A DNA stretch of 64,000 bases from NCBI GenBank assembly GCA_034519525.1, contig JAXHOJ010000063.1, forward strand, positions 186,001 to 250,000. The letters are read 5' to 3'. Positions 50,145-62,393 of this stretch are shown piece by piece. Position 1 is the first letter of the stretch, and each line of letters starts with the position of its first letter. The translations under genes and the position numbers were made by a program. Below the pieces are notes generated by a model. That model did not search any database. It saw nothing but the letters and a program-made list of their open reading frames with translations, and was not told the DNA's origin. Source of the stretch: Gemmobacter sp034519525 (GTDB lineage Bacteria; Pseudomonadota; Alphaproteobacteria; Rhodobacterales; Rhodobacteraceae).

Positions 50145-52394
50145 TTACTTGGTGTCGAATGTGATCGAGCCGTCCCAGTCGGGGGGCGGTGGCGCAAGCC
50201 TCATGGAGCCTACCCGTTCGGCGTAAATCCGGTAAAGGACTTTTTTGGCATTTCGGCGCTGCAATTCCCCCAAATGGGCCTCGCAGGCGTCCCAGTCGCG
50301 GGTCCGCCACGCCTTGAGGGCCAGTTGCCACTGCTTCAGTTCCAGTTCCGTGGCTGGGTCGATGGCGTCGGCTTCGCCCAGGGGCGCGTGGATGGCGACG
50401 GCCTGCGCCTTGCCTTTGACCCGGACCAGATCGAGCTCCTGCCACACGAACCCCGGGGCCTGCCGGCGTGTGGCCTCGCTGGCCACGATGTCCACGCCAT
50501 AACGGCGTGACAGGCTTTCGAGCCGCGATCCGAGGTTCACCGCGTCACCGACCACGGTGTAGCTGCGGCGCACGTCCGAGCCCATGTCGCCGACGCACAT
50601 CTCGCCCGTGTTCAGGCCGATGCCCACGGCGATCTCTGGCAGGCCCGCACTTTGCCGCTCGGCATTGAGGCGCCCGATCTCGCGGGCCATGTCGAGGGCG
50701 GTGCGCACGGCGAGCACGGCGTGGTCGGCGGCGTCGACCGGCGCGCCCCAGAACGCCATCACACAGTCGCCCATGTATTTGTCGATGGTGCCGCGGTGGC
50801 TGCGGATGATGTGGGTCAGGCGGCTGAACACGGTGTTGAGCAGGCTCTGCAGCTGGGTCGGCGGCATGGACTCGGCGATCGCGGTGAAACCCCGCATGTC
50901 GCAGAACATGACCGTCAGTTCGCGGGTGGCGGCGGCCATGCTGTAGCTGTCCGGGTCCTTGAGCATTTCGTCGACCAGCTCGGGCGGCACGTAGGTGCCA
51001 AACAGATGCGCGAGCTCACGCTTGGCCCGGCTTTCGACCAGGTAGCCATAGCTCATGTTCAGCGCGAACGCGGCGCCGGCCATCACCAGCGTCGCGGCCA
51101 TGGGCAGGGCCAGGCCGTGCGCCAGGTAGAGCCAGGTGTTCAGGCCGATCACGGCACCGAACACCCCGGCGCTCAACCCCACGGCGCGCGTCGCGCTCAG
51201 CAGCGGCAAGCCCAGCGCCAGCACCAGCCCTGACACGACGATCACCAGCACCTCGTAGCCGGCGGCGTAGTCGGGCACCACGACCAGACGCCGGTCGATC
51301 AGGCCGGTGATCAGGTTGGCGTGGGTTTCCACCCCGGGGTATGCCTCGCCGACCGGTGTGGCGCGCAGGTCCAGCAGGCCGGGGGTGGTGGTGCCGACCA
51401 GCGCGATGCGCCCCCGAAGCAGCGCCGGGTCCACCCGGTTCGCCAGAACATCGGCCGCCGAGACGTAGCGAAACGATCCGCCCTCGGGGCCGCCAGGACC
51501 GCGATAGGGCACCAGCGCCGCGAGCTGGTCGTCCACCGGAATCCGCAACGTGCCCTGCCCCTGTCTCAAGACCAGGCTTTCCAGGGCGCCGTAGTCGCCG
51601 CCCACCACGCGCCCCGAAGGGAAACCGGGCTCGATCACCGCGCCGCCCACCCAGCGACGGAAAACGGCGAGCGCCAGCGATTCGTAAAAAGCCCCTTGAT
51701 GGTGGGCCAGCAGGGGCAGCGAACGAACCACGCCGTCGCTGCCCGGCACGGTGTTGAAAAAGCCTGCCAGGGGCGCCGCCTCGGCCAGCGGTGGAATGTT
51801 GGCACCGTAGCCGGTCCAGGGTATGGCGCGGATCGCCCGCCCCCCCAGCGCATCGTCGCGCATCACCGGCTCGGGCAAGCGGCCCGAGTGGCGACCGGAC
51901 GCGTCGGCGGTGAAGTAATAGCCCATCACCACGGGGCGCTCGCGCAGCGCCTGGGCAAAACGGCGGTCGTGGTCGAGTTGCGGCTTCAGGCGGGCGAGTT
52001 GCTCGCCAAACCCAGGCTGATCGCGCAGCTCATGCTCGGCCAGCCGCTCCAGCACCGGCAGGCCCGAGCTGCCATCGGCCTCGGCGAACACGGTGTCAAA
52101 CCCCAGCAAGGCCACGCCATGCCGCGCAAACAGCGTGTCGGTCAGCGCGGCCAAGCGGTCGCGCGGCCAGGGCCACTGCCCGAGTTCAGCCAGGCTTTTC
52201 TCGTCGATGTCGACGATGACGACGCGCTCGTCCAGTGTGGCTGGCATGGTCCAGCGCAGGCGGGCGTCGTAGATGTTGTGGTCCAGTCGCTGCAGGATGC
52301 CCAGCGGCAGCACGCCCAGGACGTGAAGCACCGCAAACACCAGCGGCAACAGGGTGACCGCCACACGCGGGCCGTGTCGGCTCAACGCCTGCAT
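50145..52394 (-). CDS. CHASE2-domain adenylate/guanylate cyclase
   Basis: A 749-residue membrane class III nucleotide cyclase. ATG 52394 is preferred; a TTG 11 codons upstream is possible. Helix 1 is at about 5-25. A periplasmic CHASE2 domain at about 30-345 has DHNIYDARLRWTMPATLDERVVIVDID and GRIALVGTTTPGLLDLRATPVG. Three helices follow at about 355-445. The cyclase domain at about 480-650 has VMFCDMRGFTAIAE (first metal Asp), KYMGDCVMAFWGAP (second Asp) and VVGDAVNLGSRLES (Asn/Arg pair). It lies between an FHA gene and a phosphodiesterase gene in one operon. Confidence 0.93.
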   Translation of the reverse strand: MQALSRHGPRVAVTLLPLVFAVLHVLGVLPLGILQRLDHNIYDARLRWTMPATLDERVVIVDIDEKSLAELGQWPWPRDRLAALTDTLFARHGVALLGFDTVFAEADGSSGLPVLERLAEHELRDQPGFGEQLARLKPQLDHDRRFAQALRERPVVMGYYFTADASGRHSGRLPEPVMRDDALGGRAIRAIPWTGYGANIPPLAEAAPLAGFFNTVPGSDGVVRSLPLLAHHQGAFYESLALAVFRRWVGGAVIEPGFPSGRVVGGDYGALESLVLRQGQGTLRIPVDDQLAALVPYRGPGGPEGGSFRYVSAADVLANRVDPALLRGRIALVGTTTPGLLDLRATPVGEAYPGVETHANLITGLIDRRLVVVPDYAAGYEVLVIVVSGLVLALGLPLLSATRAVGLSAGVFGAVIGLNTWLYLAHGLALPMAATLVMAGAAFALNMSYGYLVESRAKRELAHLFGTYVPPELVDEMLKDPDSYSMAAATRELTVMFCDMRGFTAIAESMPPTQLQSLLNTVFSRLTHIIRSHRGTIDKYMGDCVMAFWGAPVDAADHAVLAVRTALDMAREIGRLNAERQSAGLPEIAVGIGLNTGEMCVGDMGSDVRRSYTVVGDAVNLGSRLESLSRRYGVDIVASEATRRQAPGFVWQELDLVRVKGKAQAVAIHAPLGEADAIDPATELELKQWQLALKAWRTRDWDACEAHLGELQRRNAKKVLYRIYAERVGSMRLAPPPPDWDGSITFDTK

Positions 52395-52455
52395 GGGTCG
52401 TAGCAAGAAGGGGCGGGTCGCAGGCAATCGGACCCGCCGGGTCAGAGGCGGCGCC

Positions 52456-53076
52456 TCAAGACTGCACGAACTGCATCTGGGTACCGGCCAGCTCGATCAG
52501 GTCCCCATTGCTCAGATTCAGCGCTTCGGTGGTCAGCGGCATGCCGTTGATTGTCGGCTTGACCGCACCCTCCACCAGCGCCACCACGTAGCCGTGCGGG
52601 CGGCGCGTGATCGCCGCCACGGCCACACCCGGCTTGCCGATGGTCGTCACGACCTTCACCAGCGGCACCTCGCGCCCTGCGGCCGCACCCGACATCACCC
52701 GGATCGCCGCACTGCCCACCGTCGTCGGCTCGGCACCCACCACGGAGCCGGAGTTGATCACCGTGGTCTTCTCCTGTTGATCGGAGGCGCCGTCATGCAC
52801 GAACTTGATCTTGTACTTGCCGATCTCGACCGTGTCGCCACCCTGCAGCTGCTGCTTCTTGATGGCCTTGCCATTGACGTAGGTGCCATTGGTGCTGTTG
52901 AGGTCTTCCAGGAACACCTCGGTCCCCGCCATCTGCATCACAGCATGCTCACCGCTGACCGCCAGGTTGTCGATGACGATGTCGTTGTAAGGACGACGGC
53001 CCAGGGTGGTGCGGTCTTTGGTGAGCTGCACCTCCTTGATGACAACGCCGTCAATGGAAACGATCATTTTCGGCAT
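52456..53076 (-). CDS. FHA domain-containing protein
   Basis: A 206-residue cytoplasmic protein. The FHA domain at about 20-95 is complete: TLGRRPYNDIVIDN, SGEHAVM and LNSTNGTYVNG, with the phosphothreonine-binding Arg, Ser, His and Asn. The C-terminal half looks like a degenerate second FHA fold (VTTIGKPGVAVAAI, PTINGMPL) without the key residues. It reads phosphothreonine signals that the adjacent PP2C phosphatase would erase. No Ser/Thr kinase gene is in the window. Confidence 0.93.
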   Translation of the reverse strand: MPKMIVSIDGVVIKEVQLTKDRTTLGRRPYNDIVIDNLAVSGEHAVMQMAGTEVFLEDLNSTNGTYVNGKAIKKQQLQGGDTVEIGKYKIKFVHDGASDQQEKTTVINSGSVVGAEPTTVGSAAIRVMSGAAAGREVPLVKVVTTIGKPGVAVAAITRRPHGYVVALVEGAVKPTINGMPLTTEALNLSNGDLIELAGTQMQFVQS

Positions 53077-53115
53077 GGCCGACTCCTGTGGAATCTTTGT
53101 AACGACACTAACTAA

Positions 53116-53907
53116 CTACTGCTGCCCCAGCATACGCGACAACAACCCCCTTCGAACCGGCTTGGCCCGGGCCACCGCCAGTATCACCGAGATATTATCG
53201 CGCCCCCCGTTGCCATTGGCGTTCTCGACCAGCTCCTGCCCGATCTGCTCCAGCGAAACGTCAGCAGCCCCCAGAATGCCGGCGATGCGCTCATCCTGAA
53301 CCATGTCGCTCAAGCCATCCGAGCAAAACATGTACAAATCGCCGTCTTCGACCCTGAATTCGTTGACTTCCAGCAACACGGTGTCTTCCACCCCCAGCGC
53401 CCGCGTCACAAGGTTTTTGTGGGTGGCGAACTGGGCCTGCTCCAGGGAAATCAGCCCGGCATCAATCTGTTCCTGCAGCAGCGAATGGTCGCGCGTGATC
53501 TGCTGCAAAACCCCACCCCGCAGGCGGTAGCAGCGCGAATCGCCGACGTGGCCGATCATGGCGCGGGCGCCTAGGAACACCCCCATGACCAGGGTCGTGC
53601 CCATGCCTGCGTAGAGCGGGTTGGAATTGGCGGCATTGAAGATCGAGCGATTGGCGTTGTCGACACAGATCTCCATCGCCCGCTTGAGCTCGCGCACCGG
53701 CGCCTCGTGGCCACCTTCGCTCAACCAGCGGCCCAGCTCGGCGTGGATGAAGCTGGTCGCCATCGCACTGGCCACTTCGCCGGCGTTGTAACCCCCCATG
53801 CCGTCGGCCAGCACGACCACCTGGTTGGTGGTGTCGAGCGAAACCGAGTCTTCGTTGTTTTCACGAATCAGACCCGGGTCTGTCTGGCTGTAGTACTCAA
53901 AGATCAT
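53116..53907 (-). CDS. PP2C-family serine/threonine phosphatase
   Basis: A 263-residue Stp/PrpC-type phosphatase. Metal and phosphate motifs are NNEDSV, LADGMGGYNAGEVAS, GHVGDSRCYRLRGG, MFCSDGLSDMV and GGRDNISVIL, all intact. It is the first gene of the minus-strand PP2C-FHA-cyclase-phosphodiesterase operon (gaps 39, 61 and 38 bp). It dephosphorylates Ser/Thr on partner proteins, perhaps those bound by the FHA protein. Confidence 0.95.
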   Translation of the reverse strand: MIFEYYSQTDPGLIRENNEDSVSLDTTNQVVVLADGMGGYNAGEVASAMATSFIHAELGRWLSEGGHEAPVRELKRAMEICVDNANRSIFNAANSNPLYAGMGTTLVMGVFLGARAMIGHVGDSRCYRLRGGVLQQITRDHSLLQEQIDAGLISLEQAQFATHKNLVTRALGVEDTVLLEVNEFRVEDGDLYMFCSDGLSDMVQDERIAGILGAADVSLEQIGQELVENANGNGGRDNISVILAVARAKPVRRGLLSRMLGQQ

Positions 53908-54044
53908 GTAGACCAGTTTTATAGCTTGAAACCGGCGCCGGGCCTGGGGTCATTCCAGACTTTTGTCACGGTTGCACAACTGTACCGTTCCGCGCCACCG
54001 AAACTGGCACCCAAATCCCCACAAAAGCCACAGGTCGCCCAAAA

Positions 54045-54076
54045 GTGAAAAGGCAACGCGTGCGTTGCCTTTTCAC
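54045..54076 (-). terminator. Strong terminator after sucD
   Basis: GTGAAAAGGCAACGC (54045-54059) and GCGTTGCCTTTTCAC (54062-54076) form a perfect 15-bp stem with a two-base spacer. On the minus strand it is followed by TTTTGGG. It lies 25 bp beyond the sucD stop and can also work for the opposite direction. Confidence 0.88.
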
Positions 54077-54101
54077 GGGTTGGCGATGTGCCGGATTCGC
54101 C

Positions 54102-54995
54102 TTACAGCTGCGCCTTGAGCAGTTTGCCCAGCTCGGAGGGGTTGCGCGTGATGATGAAGCCCGACTCTTCCATGATGGCGAGCTTGGCATCGGCCGTGTC
54201 GGCGCCACCGGAGATCAGCGCGCCGGCGTGGCCCATGCGCTTGCCGGGAGGGGCGGTCACGCCGGCGATGAAGCCGACGATGGGCTTCTTCATGTTGGCC
54301 TTGCACCACATGGCGGCTTCGGCTTCGTCCGGGCCACCGATCTCGCCGATCATGATCACGGCGTCGGTGTCGGGATCGTCGTTGAAGGCCTTCATCACGT
54401 CGATGTGCTTCAGGCCGTTGATCGGGTCGCCACCGATGCCGACGGCGCTGGACTGGCCCAGGCCGACTTCGGTCAGCATGGCCACGGCTTCATAGGTCAG
54501 CGTGCCCGAGCGCGAGACCACGCCGATGCGACCCTTGCGGTGGATGTGGCCGGGCATGATGCCGATCTTGATTTCTTCGGGCGTGATCAGGCCGGGGCAG
54601 TTGGGGCCCAGCAGCAGCGTCTTCTTGCCGCCGGCGGCTTCCTTGGCCTTCATCTTGTTGCGCACTTCCAGCATGTCCTTGACCGGGATGCCTTCGGTGA
54701 TGCAGACCGCCAGGTCCAGGTCGGCCTCGACGGCTTCCCAGATGGCGGCGGCAGCGCCGGCGGGCGGCACGTAGATCACCGACACGGTGGCGCCGGTCTG
54801 CGAGGCAGCTTCCTTGACGGAGGCGTAGATCGGGATGTTGAAGATCGACTCACCGGCCTTCTTGGGGTTCACGCCGGCCACGAAGCAGTTCTTGCCGTTG
54901 GCGTATTCCTGGCACTTCTCGGTGTGGAACTGGCCGGTCTTGCCGGTGATGCCCTGGGTGATGACCTTGGTGTCTTTGTTGATGTAGATCGACAT
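54102..54995 (-). CDS. sucD: Succinyl-CoA synthetase alpha subunit
   Basis: A 297-residue TCA-cycle enzyme subunit that carries the phospho-histidine. It has the CoA-binding FHTEKCQEYANGKNCF region and GPNCPGLITP near 128. The active His is in the GKRMGHAGALISGG motif near residue 250. Length is normal. It follows sucC by 18 bp and ends before a strong terminator. Confidence 0.97.
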   Translation of the reverse strand: MSIYINKDTKVITQGITGKTGQFHTEKCQEYANGKNCFVAGVNPKKAGESIFNIPIYASVKEAASQTGATVSVIYVPPAGAAAAIWEAVEADLDLAVCITEGIPVKDMLEVRNKMKAKEAAGGKKTLLLGPNCPGLITPEEIKIGIMPGHIHRKGRIGVVSRSGTLTYEAVAMLTEVGLGQSSAVGIGGDPINGLKHIDVMKAFNDDPDTDAVIMIGEIGGPDEAEAAMWCKANMKKPIVGFIAGVTAPPGKRMGHAGALISGGADTADAKLAIMEESGFIITRNPSELGKLLKAQL

Positions 54996-55013
54996 GGTGT
55001 TCTTCTCCGGGCT

Positions 55014-56174
<1,161 letters not shown>

Positions 56175-56358
56175 GAGGTCTCTCTCGGACTGGGGGTTGT
56201 TCGATCCGGCCGGACGGCACAGCCGGCACGCGGCGGGTGCCCGCGGCGCCGGCGACTGTATCATGGTGCAGCGCACCACACTATATAAGCCACGGCTTAC
56301 ATAATGCATAATTATCAGGCTCATCGCTGAACCCTGACTGACACCGACAGGAGCCGCC

Positions 56359-57282
56359 ATGGCCACAATCTTCATCGACGGCGAAGCCGGCACCACCGGG
56401 CTGCAGATCCGCGAACGTCTGCAAACCATGCCCGCCGTCGAGCTGCTGAGCATCGCGCCAGAACGCCGCAAAGACCCCGACGCAAAGCGCGAGCTGATGG
56501 CTCAGGCCACCCTGGTGATCCTGTGCCTGCACGACGACGCGGCCATCGAATCGGTGGCCATGATCGACGCCCTGCCCGGCCGCAAGCCGCGCATCATCGA
56601 CGCGTCTACTGCTCACCGCTGCCACGATGCCTGGACCTACGGCTTCCCCGAACTGAGCGCCGGCCAGCGCGAGGCTGTGCAGTCCGCCGACCGCGTGGCC
56701 AACCCGGGCTGTTACGCCACAGGAGCCATTGCCCTGCTGCGCCCACTGGTGGACGCCGGCCTGCTGCCCAAGGACTTCCCCGTCTCGCTGCCCTCGGTCA
56801 GTGGCTACTCGGGCGGCGGTCGCAGCATGATCGAGGCCTATGAAAAGGGCGAGGCGCCGCTGCACGAGGCCTATGCGCTGGGCCTGTCACACAAGCACAT
56901 TCCCGAAATCCAGCGCTTCACCGGCTTGCGCCGCCGGCCGATCTTCGTTCCCGCCGTGGGCAACTTCCGCCAGGGCATGCTGGTTCAGCTGCCATTGCAC
57001 CTGGACGATCTGCCCGGGCGGCCCAAGGCGGGCGATCTGCACGATGCACTGGTGGCACATTACGCGGCCAGCGCTGCGGCGGGAGGCTGGGTCAGCGTGA
57101 TGCCCGCCACAGCCGACGGCAAGCTCGACGCCACGGCGCTGAACGACACCAATCAGCTGGAACTGCGCGTGTTCGCCAACGAAGCCCACCGTCAGGCGGT
57201 GCTGATCGCTCGGCTGGACAACCTGGGCAAGGGCGCCAGCGGTGCTGCGGTGCAAAACCTGCAGCTGATGCTCGGGCTCTGA
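56359..57282 (+). CDS. argC: N-acetyl-gamma-glutamyl-phosphate reductase (type 2)
   Basis: A 307-residue arginine-biosynthesis enzyme of the short type 2 (ArgC2) class. It has FIDGEAGTTGLQIRERL at the N-terminus, the catalytic Cys in VANPGCYATGAIALL near residue 117, and HKHIPEIQRFTGL with a catalytic His. Length is typical of the short form. It stands alone on the plus strand: divergent from sucC, with its stop immediately abutting the recX stop. Confidence 0.95.
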   Translation: MATIFIDGEAGTTGLQIRERLQTMPAVELLSIAPERRKDPDAKRELMAQATLVILCLHDDAAIESVAMIDALPGRKPRIIDASTAHRCHDAWTYGFPELSAGQREAVQSADRVANPGCYATGAIALLRPLVDAGLLPKDFPVSLPSVSGYSGGGRSMIEAYEKGEAPLHEAYALGLSHKHIPEIQRFTGLRRRPIFVPAVGNFRQGMLVQLPLHLDDLPGRPKAGDLHDALVAHYAASAAAGGWVSVMPATADGKLDATALNDTNQLELRVFANEAHRQAVLIARLDNLGKGASGAAVQNLQLMLGL

Positions 57283-57732
57283 TCAGTCTCGATCATTGCC
57301 GCTGACCACGCGGCGAATCGCTTCGCCGCCAAAACCCCTTGAGGCAAGAAAGCGCATCTGCCTGGCGCGATCAGTGGCGTCGGCAGCCGGCTCGCCGAAT
57401 TTCTTGCGCCAGACTTCACGAGCCCGCTGGGTCTCGGTCTGCCTGAGTTCGTCCACCGCTTGCGCCACCGCCTCGGCGCTGATGCCCTTGGCCTGCAGTT
57501 CCTGCTTCACGCGCCCTGCGCCCAGGCGGGCAGCGCGCCGGTTCAGCACCGACTCGACCACCCGCTGTTCGTTGATGAAGCCCTTGGCCTGCAGCTCGTC
57601 CAGCACTTGCTGCAATTCGCCGGGTTCGGCCTCATGGACGGCGAGTTTCTTTTCCAGCTCCGCCCGCGAGTGTTCGCGACCGGCCAGCAGCCGCAGCGCG
57701 CGGCCTTTGAGCGAGATGGTCTCGAAGCCCAC
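57283..57732 (-). CDS. recX: Regulatory protein RecX
   Basis: A 149-residue RecA modulator with three tandem helical repeats: LKGRALRLLAGREHSRAEL, LDELQAKGFINEQRVVESVLNR, and the C-terminal RQTETQRAREVWRKKFG. It follows recA by 5 bp and is surely co-transcribed. Length is normal for betaproteobacteria. Confidence 0.94.
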   Translation of the reverse strand: MGFETISLKGRALRLLAGREHSRAELEKKLAVHEAEPGELQQVLDELQAKGFINEQRVVESVLNRRAARLGAGRVKQELQAKGISAEAVAQAVDELRQTETQRAREVWRKKFGEPAADATDRARQMRFLASRGFGGEAIRRVVSGNDRD

Positions 57733-57737
57733 CGCAC

Positions 57738-58844
<1,107 letters not shown>

Positions 58845-58984
58845 GTGTGAAGCTCCTGTTTGTGAGAGTGGGTACTGGCTTTCAGACTGTGGTTTTGTGT
58901 ACAGGCTGGATGCTTGAACAGGAGTTTATCGTTGGATAGATGTTGCGCAAGCCAAAATATGGTCAGTTTGCCTTACCATTTGAC

Positions 58985-59473
58985 ATGTCCGAAACCACCG
59001 CATCCCGTCTCCCCGACGACCGCTGGCGGGCGGGTCATCTGGGCCGCCTCATGGGCCAGGCGCTGCGACGCTTTGACGAGCGGGTGCTGTTTCTCATGGC
59101 GCACGACGCCAACGTGCCGCTGGCGCTGTCGAACCTGGCGGCACGATCGCAGATCGGCGCCGCACACATCCACATCACGCGCCACCTGTCGCTGCAGGGT
59201 TCACGCCTGACCGAGCTATCCGCCAGCGCCGGCATGAGCAAGCAGGCCATGGGCGAGCTGGTGACCCAGTGCGAGGCCTGGGACCTGGTGCGCCGCGAGC
59301 CCGACCCGCTGGATGCACGGGCTCGCCGCATCGTTTTCACGACGACCGGTTTGCTGTGGCTCGAAGCGTTCCGCCAGGCCGTGGCGCGTGCGGAAAACGA
59401 GTTCCGCAGCCTCGTCGGCGACGACGTGGCAACGGTCGTGGCGCTGGGGCTGGAGGCGTATGCTTCTCGGTGA
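58985..59473 (+). CDS. MarR family transcriptional regulator
   Basis: A 162-residue regulator; ATG 58985 (MSETTASR) is preferred over one at 58940. The winged helix-turn-helix has LSLQGSRLTELSASAGMSKQAMGELVTQCEAWDLV and the wing RREPDPLDARARRIVFT. An imperfect palindrome ATGGT...ACCAT lies right before the start (about 58959-58979) and may be its own operator. It is 44 bp before the response regulator gene; regulation of that pair is possible. Confidence 0.9.
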   Translation: MSETTASRLPDDRWRAGHLGRLMGQALRRFDERVLFLMAHDANVPLALSNLAARSQIGAAHIHITRHLSLQGSRLTELSASAGMSKQAMGELVTQCEAWDLVRREPDPLDARARRIVFTTTGLLWLEAFRQAVARAENEFRSLVGDDVATVVALGLEAYASR

Positions 59474-59517
59474 GACACGCGGCCTACAATGAATCAAAAA
59501 TACGCTAGGAGACACCC

Positions 59518-60186
<669 letters not shown>

Positions 60187-60212
60187 GCGCCTGAACGCGC
60201 CCTGCACCCGAC

Positions 60213-61682
60213 ATGGCCGACGACAAGCAGGGCGACCACCGCATCACGTTCGGGCTGTTCCAGCGCGAGCAGCGCAGCCTGTTCGGCGAGATCCTGGACT
60301 GGATGCTCACGCCGCTGCTGCTGCTGTGGCCGCTGTCGCTGGCCCTGACCTGGTTCGTGGCACAGGGCATCGCCTCCAAACCCTTCGACCGTGCGCTCGA
60401 ATTCAACCTGCAGGCCCTGACCCAGTTTGTCGTGACCCGGAACGACCAGGTCAGCTTCAATCTCACGCCCCAGGCGCGTGATCTGCTCAAGGCCGACGAC
60501 AGCGACCAGGTGTATTACCAGCTCAAGGACCTGCGACAGGGCGTTGTCAGCGGCGAGGCCGATTTCCCTCCGCCACCCGATGAGGACGCCGCCACGGCGG
60601 GCCGCGTCATGCTGCGCGACGATGTGGTGCGCGGGGACGATGTGCGCGTGGCCTACACCTGGCTGGAGCGCCACAGGGACCCGGGCCACCTGGTGCTAAT
60701 GCAGGTGGCCGAGACCAGGGGCAAACGCTCGACGCTGGCGACCGAAATCATCAAGGGCGTGATGGTGCCGCAGTTCGTGATCCTGCCGCTGGCGGTGTTG
60801 CTGGTCTGGCTGGCGCTGGTGCGCGGCATCCGGCCGCTGAGCGACCTGGAGCAGAAGATCCGCGCCCGCAAGCCGGACGACCTGAGCCCGATCGAGGAGT
60901 CTTTCATCCCGCAGGAGGTGGCGCCGCTGGTGTCGTCCATCAACGACCTCCTCACGCGTCTGAAAGCATCTTTGAGCACCCAGAAGCGCTTTCTGGCCGA
61001 CGCCGCGCACCAGCTCAAGACACCGCTGGCGGGGCTGCGCATGCAGGCCGAGCTGGCGCAGCGAGAGAGCAATCCTCAGGACATCCGCAGCTCGCTGCAG
61101 CAGATCGCCCACTCCAGCACCCGCGCCACACACACGGTCAACCAGCTGCTGGCACTGGCGCGCGCGGAAACCACGGGCCGCACCCTGCCGACGGCACAGA
61201 TCGACGTGGCCCAGATGGTGACGGGCGTCGTGCGCGACTCGGTGCCGCGCGCGCTGGAGCACGGCATTGACCTGGGCTATGAAGGGCCGGAGGACATGCC
61301 CGAGATCTGCCTGATGGACGGCAACCCGACGCTGCTGCAAGAGATGACACGCAACCTGGTGGACAACGCGATCAACTACAGCGGCCGGGGAGGCATGGTG
61401 ACCGTCCGTGTGCTGTTTGACCGATTCAGCGGGGTGCAGATCCTGCAGGTCGAGGACAACGGGCCGGGTATCCCGGAGAACGAACGCGAACTGGTGCTGC
61501 AGCCGTTCTATCGCGCACTGGGAACCAACGTCGACGGCTCAGGACTGGGGTTGGCCATCGTGCACGAGATCGCGCAGCAGCATGGCGCTGCCGTCATGAT
61601 GGAAGATGCCCACCCCGAGGCGGTTCGGCACGGGCTTCGGGTCTCGATCCGCTTCGCTGCGCGTCGCCCCGCCAACGAGTGA
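60213..61682 (+). CDS. Sensor histidine kinase (TctE-like)
   Basis: A 489-residue kinase with two membrane helices (about 30-52 and 190-210) around a periplasmic sensor of the 2CSK_N/TctE kind. Phosphoacceptor His is near residue 267 in RFLADAAHQLKTPLAGLRMQ. The N-box is RNLVDNAINYS, and the G-boxes are DNGPGIPE and SGLGLAIVHEI. The pair resembles TctDE/QseBC. No transport genes are adjacent, so the stimulus is unknown. A piece of the palindromic repeat follows its stop. Confidence 0.93.
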   Translation: MADDKQGDHRITFGLFQREQRSLFGEILDWMLTPLLLLWPLSLALTWFVAQGIASKPFDRALEFNLQALTQFVVTRNDQVSFNLTPQARDLLKADDSDQVYYQLKDLRQGVVSGEADFPPPPDEDAATAGRVMLRDDVVRGDDVRVAYTWLERHRDPGHLVLMQVAETRGKRSTLATEIIKGVMVPQFVILPLAVLLVWLALVRGIRPLSDLEQKIRARKPDDLSPIEESFIPQEVAPLVSSINDLLTRLKASLSTQKRFLADAAHQLKTPLAGLRMQAELAQRESNPQDIRSSLQQIAHSSTRATHTVNQLLALARAETTGRTLPTAQIDVAQMVTGVVRDSVPRALEHGIDLGYEGPEDMPEICLMDGNPTLLQEMTRNLVDNAINYSGRGGMVTVRVLFDRFSGVQILQVEDNGPGIPENERELVLQPFYRALGTNVDGSGLGLAIVHEIAQQHGAAVMMEDAHPEAVRHGLRVSIRFAARRPANE

Positions 61683-61684
61683 AT

Positions 61685-61703
61685 GCCCCCACGCTCCACC
61701 GCT
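61685..61703. repeat. Partial palindromic repeat between two convergent genes
   Basis: GCCCCCACGCTCCACCGCT is identical to 19 bases of the repeat copy in glnE (28524-28542). It makes up much of the 34-bp gap between the kinase and GST stops. It appears to be the end piece of the same element. Confidence 0.65.
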
Positions 61704-61716
61704 ACGCGGCAAGCGC

Positions 61717-62373
61717 TCAGGCCGCGGTGGGCGGCTGGTAGACGTTGAGCTGCAGGCGCTCGCGTTCGATGGCGCGGGCCACGGCCGGCAGCGCGGCAAA
61801 GCGCTGCGCCAGATCCCAGGTGGCAGGCAGTGTGGTCGGGTCGATGCCGGCGTAGCCACCCCAGCGCAGCAGGGTCAGCGCGTAGGCGTCCAGCGCCGAA
61901 GGCTGCTCGCCCGCCAGCCAGGGCGTGGCCCTGACGGCCATGGCTTCGATCTCGCCCAGCAGGTCGCGGTAGGTCTTGCGAGCAAATGCCTGAACAGCCT
62001 TCTGCGCCGCCTCGTCGTCGGTGAACTTCTGGGGCATGAACACGTGGGTGAACGTGGGGTGCACCGTGTTGTTCATCCACACCAGCGTCGAGAGTGCGCG
62101 GGTGCGCGCCAGGCCCGTCGCGGGCAGGATGCCGGCCTGCGGCAGCTTGGCATCGAGGTGCAGCAGGATGGCGACGATCTGCGTGACCACCTCGCCACCA
62201 TCCACCAGCACCGGCACCTGGCCGCGCGGGTTGAGGGCCAGGTACTCGGCCGAACGCTGCTCGCCCTTGTGCAGCTTGACGCTGGTGGGCTCAAACGCCG
62301 CGCCCGAGAGTTCCAGCATGGCGTGCGGCACGAATGAACAGGCGCCAGGCGCGAAATACAGCTTGAGGCTCAT
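61717..62373 (-). CDS. Glutathione S-transferase family protein
   Basis: A 218-residue GST. The N-terminal domain has LYFAPGACSFVPHAMLELSGA (the active-site Ser/Cys region), NPRGQVPVLVDGG (cis-Pro) and QIVAILLHLDAKL. The helical domain carries AGEQPSALDAYALTLLRWGGYAG. It resembles beta-class or GstB-like enzymes. It starts 20 bp after the topoisomerase gene ends, so the two may be co-transcribed. Confidence 0.93.
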   Translation of the reverse strand: MSLKLYFAPGACSFVPHAMLELSGAAFEPTSVKLHKGEQRSAEYLALNPRGQVPVLVDGGEVVTQIVAILLHLDAKLPQAGILPATGLARTRALSTLVWMNNTVHPTFTHVFMPQKFTDDEAAQKAVQAFARKTYRDLLGEIEAMAVRATPWLAGEQPSALDAYALTLLRWGGYAGIDPTTLPATWDLAQRFAALPAVARAIERERLQLNVYQPPTAA

Positions 62374-62393
62374 GGGTCTGGTCTCCTGGGGAA

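Noticed and set aside
58887..58904. LexA (SOS) box upstream of recA
   Set aside because: CTGT and ACAG are present, but the centre is ten bases instead of eight, so the half-sites are out of phase for standard LexA.
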